DNA of 17,613 nt from contig DTYU01000134.1 in NCBI GenBank assembly GCA_012961725.1, positions 1-17,613 on the forward strand, given 5' to 3'. How positions within the stretch are numbered: position 1 is the stretch's first letter; each line of letters starts with the position of its first letter. Source of the stretch: Desulfotomaculum sp. (GTDB lineage Bacteria > Bacillota > Desulfotomaculia > Desulfotomaculales > Ammonificaceae). This document shows, one piece after another, positions 7,477-14,317 of the stretch. The notes under the pieces are model-generated. The model was given only the letters and a program-made list of their open reading frames with translations, made no database searches and was not told the origin of the DNA. The translations under genes and the position numbers were made by a program.

Positions 7477-7969
7477 CCTTCACCCTTACGACAGATTGCT
7501 CCTGCCTTAACTTGTCGGCTAGCACCGCCGCACTCACACCACTGGGAAGCACCATATCGGCTGCCAGTTCCGCCAGCGGTGCCACCACGAAACCACGCTG
7601 CTCAAGCCGGGGGTGGGGTATTTCCAGGTCTTCCGTCACTATCTCCATGTCATCATACAGCAGTAGATCGAGATCAATCACTCGCGGCCCCCACTTTTCT
7701 TCCCGGACGCGACCCAGTTCGTTCTCTATCTGCAGAAGCCGTACCAGCAGCACGCGGGGAGTAAGCGTTGTCGAGATCTCAACCACCGTATTCAGGAACT
7801 CGGGCTGGTCCGTGATGCCGATAGGGGCTGTACGGTAAAGCGACGCCACCCGGCGCACCGATATTTCCGCGACGCTCGCCAATGCCTGAAGCGCTCGGCG
7901 GAGGTTTTCTCTCCGGTCGCCAAGGTTGCTTCCCAAGCCAATATACGCGGTTGCTCCCCGGCTCATCAT
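7457..7969 (-). CDS. folK: 2-amino-4-hydroxy-6-hydroxymethyldihydropteridine pyrophosphokinase
   Basis: HPPK transfers pyrophosphate from ATP to 6-hydroxymethyl-7,8-dihydropterin, the step before dihydropteroate synthase. The 170-aa protein has the HPPK signatures: YIGLGSNLGDRREN at the N-terminus, QPEFLN near residue 55, ENELGRVREEKWGPRVIDLDLL with the metal-binding Asp pair, and IPHPRLEQRGFVVAPL. The ATG overlaps the folB stop (ATGA) and is preceded by a GGAGAAGG site. It lies between folB and the sirtuin gene, with overlaps at both ends. Confidence 0.97.
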   Translation of the reverse strand: MMSRGATAYIGLGSNLGDRRENLRRALQALASVAEISVRRVASLYRTAPIGITDQPEFLNTVVEISTTLTPRVLLVRLLQIENELGRVREEKWGPRVIDLDLLLYDDMEIVTEDLEIPHPRLEQRGFVVAPLAELAADMVLPSGVSAAVLADKLRQEQSVVRVKDGGWAD

Positions 7970-8367
7970 TTCCTTCTCCGTAAGACCTCTACCCCAACGG
8001 CCTCAAAAAAGCCTGGCAGGGGCGCCCCCGGCTTCCTGATGCGCACGCTCACCTCAGAAACCGGAAACCTTTCCAACAGAGCTGCCGCTACTGTTTCCGC
8101 GAGCGTCTCGATCAACCGGAAGGACCGACCGCAGACAACCTCTTCCACCGTCCCATAAACATCAAGGTAGTCCACCGTCTTACTCAGGTCGTCGCCGCAC
8201 CCGGCCGGTGAGAGGTCCAGGTAAAGAGTAACGTCCGCCAGGAACCGCTGTCCGGCCTCTCTCTCTACAGGGAGCACCCCGTGGCGTCCGAAAAAAACCA
8301 TTCCTTCGATAAAGATCTTGTCCATAAGATTCTGGTAAGCGTCTTCCTGTTGCGTATTACTATGCAT
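7966..8367 (-). CDS. folB: Dihydroneopterin aldolase
   Basis: Converts 7,8-dihydroneopterin to 6-hydroxymethyldihydropterin and glycolaldehyde. The protein has MDKIFIEGMVFFGRHGVLPVERE, the conserved family N-terminus with the substrate-binding His-Gly, then VDYLDVYGTVEEVV, SFRLIETLAETVA with the conserved Glu, and VRIRKPGAPLPG with the conserved Lys. The family usually begins at MDKI, which corresponds to an ATG at 8325 (119 aa). That ATG has no well-spaced ribosome site, while the ATG at 8367 has a modest GGAAGGG just upstream. I keep the longer form (133 aa) but consider 8325 equally possible. Confidence 0.94.
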   Translation of the reverse strand: MHSNTQQEDAYQNLMDKIFIEGMVFFGRHGVLPVEREAGQRFLADVTLYLDLSPAGCGDDLSKTVDYLDVYGTVEEVVCGRSFRLIETLAETVAAALLERFPVSEVSVRIRKPGAPLPGFFEAVGVEVLRRRK

Positions 8368-8440
8368 ACCCTTCCGATCCTGCCGCTTAGAACCCGAGCT
8401 CCCTGCCCCGTGTCTCCTGACTATTGACCTCCGGCCCGTA

Positions 8441-9607
8441 TCACCGCTTCAAAGCATCCGTCATCCGTGCCACCCTGACCATCTCCTTGACGTCATGAAC
8501 ACGGACGATGTCCGCACCCTTCGTCACAGCCGCCGAAACCGCCGCCGCCGTCCCCTCCAGCCGCTCCGTTACGGGAAGGCCCAAAACGTGACCGATAAAC
8601 GACTTGCGCGAAGGGCCGACGAGCACCGGGAACCCCAGGGAATTCAACTCTTCCAGCCGCTGCAGGACCTCAAGGTTCTGCGCGGGGGTCTTTCCAAAAC
8701 CGATGCCCGGGTCGATGATGATGTGTTCAGGCGGTATCCCGGCGGCAAGCGCGAAGGCGATACGCTCCTCAAAGTAGTCGATGATATCCCCCATCAGCTC
8801 CCGGTATTCGGTCCCGCGCTGGTTGTGCATCAGGATAACCGGCGCACCAGCAGCGGCCGCCGACCCAGCCATTCCCTCGTTGGATAGCGCCCACTGGTCG
8901 TTGATGATATGCGCGCCCGCATCCAGGGCGGCGCGCGCCACTGCCGCCTTCGAGGTATCCACCGACACCGGCACTGGCACTGAAGGGATAACGGCTTCAA
9001 GCACCGGAAGCACGCGTCTCATCTCTTCCTTTTCGTCTACAGGCGTATGACCGGGCCTGGTCGATTCCCCGCCTATGTCGATGATATCGGCGCCCTCCTC
9101 GACCATTTCAACCGCTCTGGCCTTTGCCTTCTCTACCGTCTCGTAGCGCCCGCCGTCGGAAAAAGAATCGGGTGTAACGTTTAGAATTCCCATCACCAGC
9201 GTACGTTCACCGATCAGCAGCTTCCTGCCCCGGCAGTTGAGAGTGTAAGGACAGCGGCCCTCTACATTGTTAAGGACGCGCTTCAGTTCTTCTCCGAGCT
9301 GTGAGAGGCCGAAGGGCTGCATCTTCAGCTTCGGAAACAGTGCCTCGTACTGGCGCAAGGTGCCCATTAACAAAACGTCGGTTTCACCGACAGAGCTATC
9401 AACAACCCCCCGCGAAACCGCCCCTTCCCCTCCTTTGGAGAGCATTTCTTGCTTTAAAATGTTTGCCTGGACCGGGGTCAGACCGGAGATCCTCACCACG
9501 CGAAAAACCGCCTTGGGAGCCATTATCCGGCACCCCGGCTCGTCTGCACCCACGGTTTTGATCTCCCGCGCCGCTGCCTTGAGATTGTTTATGCTTATCA
9601 CCCGCAT
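8441..9607 (-). CDS. folP: Dihydropteroate synthase with N-terminal extension
   Basis: Condenses 6-hydroxymethyldihydropterin pyrophosphate with p-aminobenzoate; target of sulfonamides. The TIM-barrel core begins at about residue 130 and carries VMGILNVTPDSFSDGG, DIGGESTRPG, the IINDQ loop, VILMHNQ, IIDPGIGFGKT, LVGPSRKSFIG and a terminal RVHDV. At 388 aa it is over 100 residues longer than the common 270-280-aa enzyme. The extra N-terminal region (about residues 1-125) has no signal peptide and a stretch around ANILKQEMLSKGGEGAVSRG; I believe similar extensions occur in other clostridial DHPS proteins, but their role is unknown to me. AGGAG lies 12 nt before this ATG and only 3 nt before a GTG at 9616, so the start is uncertain by three codons. 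Confidence 0.95.
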   Translation of the reverse strand: MRVISINNLKAAAREIKTVGADEPGCRIMAPKAVFRVVRISGLTPVQANILKQEMLSKGGEGAVSRGVVDSSVGETDVLLMGTLRQYEALFPKLKMQPFGLSQLGEELKRVLNNVEGRCPYTLNCRGRKLLIGERTLVMGILNVTPDSFSDGGRYETVEKAKARAVEMVEEGADIIDIGGESTRPGHTPVDEKEEMRRVLPVLEAVIPSVPVPVSVDTSKAAVARAALDAGAHIINDQWALSNEGMAGSAAAAGAPVILMHNQRGTEYRELMGDIIDYFEERIAFALAAGIPPEHIIIDPGIGFGKTPAQNLEVLQRLEELNSLGFPVLVGPSRKSFIGHVLGLPVTERLEGTAAAVSAAVTKGADIVRVHDVKEMVRVARMTDALKR

Positions 9608-9678
9608 TTTCAGCACCGGCTCCTATGGGGAAATTACAGGGACACTATATTAAACTATTATTGAAAAACTCCAGCGTA

Positions 9679-10539
9679 TTAGCTCCGGGGTTTCAAGCCG
9701 AGCTTTTCATCAAGAACTCGCGGGAGATGCTCAAGCCCGGTGTGATCGTAATCCTCAATCTTCCCCTCGTCCGCCAGCCTTGCCAAATTGGGGTCGAGGG
9801 GCAGGGTTGCCAAAAGCTCCAAGCCCGTTTCCTCGGCGACTTCCTTGCCCTTGGGTTCCCCGAAGACGAATATCTCCCTGCCGCAATCCGGACAAACCAC
9901 GTACGCCATGTTTTCGATCAGGCCTAAAATCTTTGCACCCATGATCCCGGCCATCCTGATGGCTTTTCGCACCACCATTAATGCAAGTTCTTGCGGCGAA
10001 GAGACGACTATGATTCCGTTCAGCGGCAGCGACTGCATCACCGTCATCGGGACGTCACCCGTACCCGGCGGCAGATCCACTAAGAGGTAATCAAGCTCGC
10101 CCCAGACAACGTCCGTCCAGAACTGCCTGATGGCCCCGCTTAAAAGAGGACCCCGCCAGATTACAGGCTCATCCTCTTTCTCAAGAAAAAGGTTCATTGA
10201 CATTACACGGATACCAAAATAAGCTGTTCTCAGCGGGTAGATTACCTCTTCATCTCCTTCCGGGCGGCCCTTGAGGCCGTATGTCCTTGGAATGCTCGGC
10301 CCGGTAAGGTCGGCGTCAAGGATGCCTACCTGATAGCCGTCACGGGTGAAAATATTTGCTAACAAAGCGGTAATGGCCGACTTGCCGACCCCGCCTTTAC
10401 CGCTCATCACGGCGACGACGCGCTTGATGTTTGAAAGCGGGTTCTGCTCCAATCGCTCGAATTTCGGCTTGCCCTCAGCCGGTTTTCCTGCCACACAGGT
10501 TGAACAACCGCCTGCCTCATTACCCTTGTTTTCACTCAC
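9679..10539 (-). CDS. Mrp/NBP35-family P-loop ATPase (Fe-S cluster carrier)
   Basis: Cytoplasmic ATPase of the ApbC/Mrp/NBP35 family, whose studied members bind and transfer Fe-S clusters. The 286-aa protein shows a deviant Walker A at about residues 46-54 (SGKGGVGKS), Switch-type ILDADLTGPSIP, and LVDLPPGTGD as Walker B. The C-terminal CPDCG (Cys216, Cys219) is the bridging cluster site, and an N-terminal CSTC (residues 12-15) may be a second one, as in NBP35. GTG start with GGGGTGA 7 nt upstream. It follows the DUF134 gene by 21 nt, a pairing I recall in anaerobic Firmicutes and sulfate reducers. A role in supplying Fe-S clusters to complex I is plausible but not shown. Confidence 0.93.
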   Translation of the reverse strand: MSENKGNEAGGCSTCVAGKPAEGKPKFERLEQNPLSNIKRVVAVMSGKGGVGKSAITALLANIFTRDGYQVGILDADLTGPSIPRTYGLKGRPEGDEEVIYPLRTAYFGIRVMSMNLFLEKEDEPVIWRGPLLSGAIRQFWTDVVWGELDYLLVDLPPGTGDVPMTVMQSLPLNGIIVVSSPQELALMVVRKAIRMAGIMGAKILGLIENMAYVVCPDCGREIFVFGEPKGKEVAEETGLELLATLPLDPNLARLADEGKIEDYDHTGLEHLPRVLDEKLGLKPRS

Positions 10540-10560
10540 AGTAAGATCACCCCGGTATCT

Positions 10561-11025
10561 TCAAAATTTTACGCGATAATGCCGGCGGCACCTTTTTTCC
10601 CGGAAGTGGTTGTGCGGGTCGGTGGTTACGTCTCTGGTGCCAGCGCCGCCGCATTTTGGACATACCTCGGCCCCCCGGCTCTCGGGTGGCTCTTCCCACT
10701 CGTTGTTACAGTGCCGGCACTGCAGTAGCTGGGTTATCAGTTGAAAATTGCCCCCCTCAACCCGGATAGCCTTTCCTTTAACCAGCGCCTCGGCAACCTT
10801 AGCCCTTGCCTCCGTTAAAATGCGTTGAAAAGTCGGCCGGGAAATACCCATCCGGTTGGCGCAGTCTTCCTGTTCCAGCCCTTTAAGATCTTTAAGTCTT
10901 ATCGCCTCTACCTCTTCGATGCTAAGGCCGATCTCCTCCAAGTTGAACAGCGGCACCCCGGCGGGCTTGAAAAAGGTGCAGTGCGGTACGTACCCAACCC
11001 GGCGGCACTTAGGCGGCCTTCCCAA
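10561..11025 (-). CDS. DUF134 / UPF0251 family putative DNA-binding protein
   Basis: A 154-aa protein of the DUF134 family. It begins MGRPPKCRRV, the typical family start, followed by GYVPHCTFFKP and a helix-turn-helix resembling sigma-70 region 4 at about residues 35-80 (EEVEAIRLKDLKGLEQEDCANRMGIS and onward). The C-terminal part holds two CxxC pairs (103/106 and 122/125), probably a zinc ribbon, then a His/Arg-rich end. Start is TTG, 7 nt behind AGGGGG. It is the first gene behind the 11068-11096 promoter. Likely a transcription regulator, perhaps of its own operon; its ligand and targets are not known. Confidence 0.9.
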   Translation of the reverse strand: MGRPPKCRRVGYVPHCTFFKPAGVPLFNLEEIGLSIEEVEAIRLKDLKGLEQEDCANRMGISRPTFQRILTEARAKVAEALVKGKAIRVEGGNFQLITQLLQCRHCNNEWEEPPESRGAEVCPKCGGAGTRDVTTDPHNHFREKRCRRHYRVKF

Positions 11026-11067
11026 ACCAAAACCCCCTCGCTGAGAAAAAGACGCGTGTCATTCCCA

Positions 11068-11096
11068 ATTATAACGGTTACCCGCAGCCAGGTCAA
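11068..11096 (-). promoter_or_regulatory. Promoter of the DUF134-mrp-fol-sirtuin gene string
   Basis: The minus strand carries TTGACC (11096-11091) and a perfect TATAAT (11073-11068) with 17 bp between them. Transcription would begin near 11061, about 35 nt before the TTG start of the DUF134 gene. Confidence 0.8.
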
Positions 11097-11120
11097 CAAA
11101 GCCGCTCCTTCCAGGTGGAC

Positions 11121-11150
11121 TTGACAAGGCAGGGCCTTACCGGGGACAAT
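11121..11150 (+). promoter_or_regulatory. Promoter of the formyltransferase-HAD-PfkB genes
   Basis: Perfect TTGACA at 11121-11126, then 18 bp, then GACAAT at 11145-11150 (4 of 6 to consensus). It is back to back with the DUF134 promoter, with 24 bp between the two -35 boxes, so one bound regulator could affect both. Confidence 0.5.
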
Positions 11151-11184
11151 GGAACCGTGAGCCACTTCGCTATTGGGGGTGCCC

Positions 11185-12021
11185 GTGGTGGGTGTTGCCA
11201 TTGGTTGGTTTTCCACCGGGCGGGACAAGGCCGCCCGTGATTTGTTGGCCCTCGTGGTCAAGGGTTCTACCACGGGTGAGTTGCCCCTAAAGATAGCCTT
11301 TGTCTTTTGCAACCGTGAAGCGGGTGAGGCCCCGGAAAGCGATGAGTTCATCCGCCAGGTGAGGCAGTATGGGCTCGCGCTCGTCTGCTTCTCTTCCGCC
11401 CGGTTTGAACCGGCGCTGCGGCGGCGGGGACTAAGCGGGGATGAGGCTGCGCTTGGTGAGTGGCGGGATGCCTATCACGCAGAGGTAGAGAGGCTGCTCC
11501 GTCCTTACCAGGTGGTTTTTTCTTTCCTTGCTGGATACATGCTGATTGTCGGCCGAGAGATCTGTGCCCGCCACACGATGCTCAACCTGCACCCCGCCCT
11601 TCCCGGAGGTCCCAAGGGCGCCTGGGAGGACGTTGTCTGGGAGTTGATCGCACGGCAAGCAGAAGAAGCAGGAGCGATGATCCACTTAGTCACTCCCGAG
11701 CTTGACGCGGGACCGCCGGTTACGTACTGCCGTTTCTCCCTCAAGACGCCGGAGTTCCGGCCGTTATGGGCGGAAATGACGCAAAAGCTGCGAGAGAGAA
11801 CCCTCGCTGAGATCCGCGCTGCCGAAGGGGTCAAGAACAGGCTGTTTCAGGCTATTCGGCACGCAGAGTTTTCTCGCGAACTGCCGTTAATTTGGCTCAC
11901 CCTCCAAAAGTTGGCCTACGGCGTGATCGTGTGGCGGGAGGGCAAGGTCTTCTTTGAGGACAGGCCCGTTTCCGGGCTCGATATCAGTCCGGAGGTCGAC
12001 AGGCTGGTTTTGGTGCCGTGA
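11185..12021 (+). CDS. Formyltransferase-superfamily protein (PurN/Fmt-like), substrate unknown
   Basis: A 278-aa protein related to phosphoribosylglycinamide formyltransferase and other 10-formyl-THF-dependent N-formyltransferases. The catalytic triad positions are conserved: Asn134 and His136 in LNLHPALPGG, and Asp174 in HLVTPELDAGPP. Upstream FLAGYMLIVGREI fits the family's beta-strand before the active site. It differs from PurN in lacking a clear N-terminal phosphate-binding glycine loop (the start is VGVAIGWFSTGRDKAA) and in a C-terminal region of about 90 residues beyond the core, so GAR is probably not the substrate. The start is uncertain: TTG at 11173 and GTGs at 11179, 11185 and 11188 are in frame, and a GGGGGTG stretch favours 11185 or 11188. 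First gene of a three-gene plus-strand block. Confidence 0.85.
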   Translation: MVGVAIGWFSTGRDKAARDLLALVVKGSTTGELPLKIAFVFCNREAGEAPESDEFIRQVRQYGLALVCFSSARFEPALRRRGLSGDEAALGEWRDAYHAEVERLLRPYQVVFSFLAGYMLIVGREICARHTMLNLHPALPGGPKGAWEDVVWELIARQAEEAGAMIHLVTPELDAGPPVTYCRFSLKTPEFRPLWAEMTQKLRERTLAEIRAAEGVKNRLFQAIRHAEFSRELPLIWLTLQKLAYGVIVWREGKVFFEDRPVSGLDISPEVDRLVLVP

Positions 12022-12123
12022 GAATCGAGGTTTCGAGGTAGAGGCGGTTGGCCATGCGGGATTCACATTTTTGCGTTGGGGCATTCGGAGAGAAACGGCG
12101 TGGAAAGGGTGACCTGCGACCCG

Positions 12124-13110
12124 ATGTCTGTTTTGGTGGCTTTTGACTTAGAGGGTCCCCTTTCTCCCCAAGACAACGCTTACGAGGTCATGGGGCGGGT
12201 GCCCCGGGGGTATGAGTTGTTTGAGCGCCTGAGCTGTTACGACGACATCCTGGCGCTCGAGGGGCGGGAGGACTACGAACCGGGTGACACGCTGGCGCTG
12301 CTGGTACCCTTCTTGCTGGCGAATGGTGTAATCGAGGCGGACGTTAGGGAGGTTTCGGCGCGGGCGGTGCTGGTCCCAGGCGCTGCCAGAACGGTCCAGG
12401 CGCTAAAAGATCAGGGTCTCCATGTGGTCATCATTTCCACGAGTTACTGCCAACACGCTCACAATATTGCCGGTCGTATCGGTATCACACATGACCGCGT
12501 GGCCTGCACGCAGTTACCGCTTGACGCCATGCGGGACGCGGTGGCTCCGGAGGATCAGGAGTTTGTGCTTGAGGTGCAAGAGCGACTCCTGGCTGTATCG
12601 GCGTCTCGAGAGGAAGAAATAAACCGTCTCTGTGACGCTTTTTTCTGGTCGGAGCTGCCGCGCCGTCCTTTGGGCGGTCTCCTCAGGCGGGTCGAGGTGG
12701 TAGGCGGCGCCCGGAAAAACTCGGCTCTTGCCCGTTTTGCGGAGCGATTCGGGATTGAGCCCAGCCGGGTAGTTGTAGTCGGTGACAGCATCACTGATTT
12801 CAAGATGCTTGCAACTATCGAACAAGCGGGCGGTTTGGCGATCGTTTTCAACGGTAACGAGTATGCTCTTCCTTACGGCACCTGCGGCGTGGCGTCTCGG
12901 GACCTGACGGCGATTCTCCCGGTGATTGAGGCTTTTGTAGAAAACGGTCGCTCGGGAGCCCAGAACCTGATCGAGAGGCTGGCGCCGCAACCGGCTGTGG
13001 CAGAGGGTCCGGTTTACCACTGGCTCCCAGCTCAAGACCTCAACCAAGTCCTTCCTGCGCACAAAAAGTTTCGCAAGCTTTTGCGTGGGCAGGCGGCTAA
13101 GCTGGGTTAA
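12124..13110 (+). CDS. HAD-superfamily protein of the EhaR-like (COG4030) type
   Basis: A 328-aa haloacid-dehalogenase-fold protein, probably a phosphatase of unknown substrate. Motif I is VAFDLEGPLSPQDNAYE, with nucleophile Asp8 but Glu10 where most HAD phosphatases have Asp. Motif II is VIISTSY (Ser105/Thr106), motif III has Lys198 (GARKNSALARF), and motif IV is VVGDSITDFKML (Asp221, Asp225). A DFEGP/DLEGP motif followed by DNAYE is what I recall from the archaeal EhaR family, which is encoded with energy-converting hydrogenase A. The ATG at 12124 sits beside motif I, with AAGGGTGA 11 nt upstream; a GTG at 12100 behind GGAGAG would add eight residues. It lies 102 nt after the formyltransferase gene and 85 nt before the kinase gene. 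Confidence 0.82.
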   Translation: MSVLVAFDLEGPLSPQDNAYEVMGRVPRGYELFERLSCYDDILALEGREDYEPGDTLALLVPFLLANGVIEADVREVSARAVLVPGAARTVQALKDQGLHVVIISTSYCQHAHNIAGRIGITHDRVACTQLPLDAMRDAVAPEDQEFVLEVQERLLAVSASREEEINRLCDAFFWSELPRRPLGGLLRRVEVVGGARKNSALARFAERFGIEPSRVVVVGDSITDFKMLATIEQAGGLAIVFNGNEYALPYGTCGVASRDLTAILPVIEAFVENGRSGAQNLIERLAPQPAVAEGPVYHWLPAQDLNQVLPAHKKFRKLLRGQAAKLG

Positions 13111-13195
13111 AGGTAAGAGCTATGGCTCAGGCCGACTTGCCCCTTGGGGTCAGAGTCTAAAGTCATTGTGGGCGCAGTAGAATGAGGGATGGACT

Positions 13196-14140
13196 TTGTT
13201 CTTGGGTTGCGGGGCGCTCAACGTAGATTATCTCTATGCGGTTGACGCGCTCGTAGCGGATGGAGAGACCTTTTGTGACCCCGTAGGGCGAGAGCCCGGA
13301 GGGTCTGCGGCCAACACCACCTTTCTCCTTGCCAAGTTGGGGGTGCCTTGTCGCTTTGTCGGGGTGGTGGGAGAGGATGCCGACGGACGGTCGGTATTGC
13401 AATCCCTGGCCGCGGGCGGCGTTGATACGGCCACGGTCGTTAGCCGCAGCGGTCACAGTACCGGCCGGGCTTTCTGCTTCATAGACAAACATGGGCACCG
13501 GGCGCTTTACGTCAGTCCGGGCGCCAACCTGACGGTGACGGCCGCCGACTTGAGACGCGGGCTTGACGCCGGTGTTTCCTGGGTGCACTGTTCTTCCTTC
13601 GCGGGCGACGCCCCATTTAGCGGCCAGCTCGCTATCATAGCCGCCTTAGCTCCAGAGGTACGTCTGAGCCTGGCACCGGGAGCGCTCTACGCGGCGCGCG
13701 GGTATGAGGCGCTGCTGCCGGTTTTGGTGCGTTGTACGGCACTTTTCCTGAGCGCCCAGGAGCTTCGCACCCTGACGGGTGAACCGGAGATCGCGACTGG
13801 CGCGCGCATGGTTCTCACCGCAGGAGTCAAGGCCGTCGCGGTCACCGTGGGCAAGGAGGGGAGTCTTGTGTTTACCCCGTCTTCACGCCTCGAGCTGCCA
13901 GCGTTACCTGTAAAGGTTGTAGATACAACCGGAGCCGGTGACGCCTTCGCCGCCGGGTTCATCTTCGGTTGTCTCAACGACTGGGCCCTTGCCGATGCCC
14001 AGCGGTTTGCCCACGTGGTCGCCTCCTTTATCGTTGGAGGGTGGGGCGCACGCGGGTGTGCTCCCTCGCTCTTGGAAGCGAAGGAGCGTTATGAGCACGC
14101 CTACCAGGCGGCCCTGCCCCCAACCCGTTCATTTTCGTAG
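13196..14140 (+). CDS. PfkB-family carbohydrate or nucleoside kinase
   Basis: A 314-aa ribokinase-fold kinase. The N-terminal PfkB signature GREPGGSAANTTFLLAKLG is at about residues 31-49. The second signature VVDTTGAGDAFAAGF at 241-255 holds the anion hole and catalytic Asp249. The LSAQELRTLTG segment near residue 186 corresponds to the family's magnesium-linked N/S-x-x-E region. The substrate (fructose, ribose, nucleoside or other) cannot be decided from this sequence. Start is TTG, 7 nt behind GAGGG; the nearby ATG at 13189 is out of frame. It is the third gene of the plus-strand block, with no promoter of its own evident in the 85-nt gap. No convincing plus-strand terminator follows it. 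Confidence 0.92.
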   Translation: MFLGCGALNVDYLYAVDALVADGETFCDPVGREPGGSAANTTFLLAKLGVPCRFVGVVGEDADGRSVLQSLAAGGVDTATVVSRSGHSTGRAFCFIDKHGHRALYVSPGANLTVTAADLRRGLDAGVSWVHCSSFAGDAPFSGQLAIIAALAPEVRLSLAPGALYAARGYEALLPVLVRCTALFLSAQELRTLTGEPEIATGARMVLTAGVKAVAVTVGKEGSLVFTPSSRLELPALPVKVVDTTGAGDAFAAGFIFGCLNDWALADAQRFAHVVASFIVGGWGARGCAPSLLEAKERYEHAYQAALPPTRSFS

Positions 14141-14250
14141 GTATCAATGGCTTCATTGTAGGCGATTAGGGCGACGCTCAATTCATTGTCATCCCAAGTG
14201 AATTTACCCTTATAGCGCGACGGACGTCTTTGGTTTTCGGGGTCGCAAAG
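14101..14250 (-). pseudogene. Possible remnant of a minus-strand coding sequence (C-terminal end only)
   Basis: On the minus strand a frame of about 48 codons reads like real protein and ends at TAG (14103-14101): CDPENQRRPSRYKGK, FTWDDNELSVALIAYNEAID, then TYENERVGGRAAW. No start codon precedes it, and the frame runs straight into the poly-T of a terminator. Its last 13 codons lie antisense to the 3' end of the PfkB kinase gene, but the more protein-like part is intergenic. I do not recognise the family. It may be the tail of a decayed gene, or chance. Confidence 0.3.
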
Positions 14251-14280
14251 AAAAAAAGACCGGCCCCCAAGAAGGCCGTT
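14251..14280 (-). terminator. Rho-independent terminator of the phosphoribosyltransferase gene
   Basis: On the minus strand a CGGCC/GGCCG stem (14278-14274 with 14265-14261) with an 8-nt loop is followed 3 nt later by seven T (14257-14251). It lies about 40 nt downstream of the phosphoribosyltransferase stop. Confidence 0.75.
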
Positions 14281-14317
14281 CCTTATGAGATCACCGCACG
14301 GAGCGGCTAAGCGCTTT

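Noticed and set aside
9617..9678. AT-rich gap before folP as a separate promoter
   Set aside because: TAATAT and TATAGT sequences are present on the minus strand, but no -35 box stands at proper spacing.
13140..13149. CCCC-TT-GGGG palindrome between the HAD and PfkB genes
   Set aside because: The two-base loop and absence of a T-run make it unlikely as a terminator; the flanking GACT/AGTC pair does not extend it convincingly.
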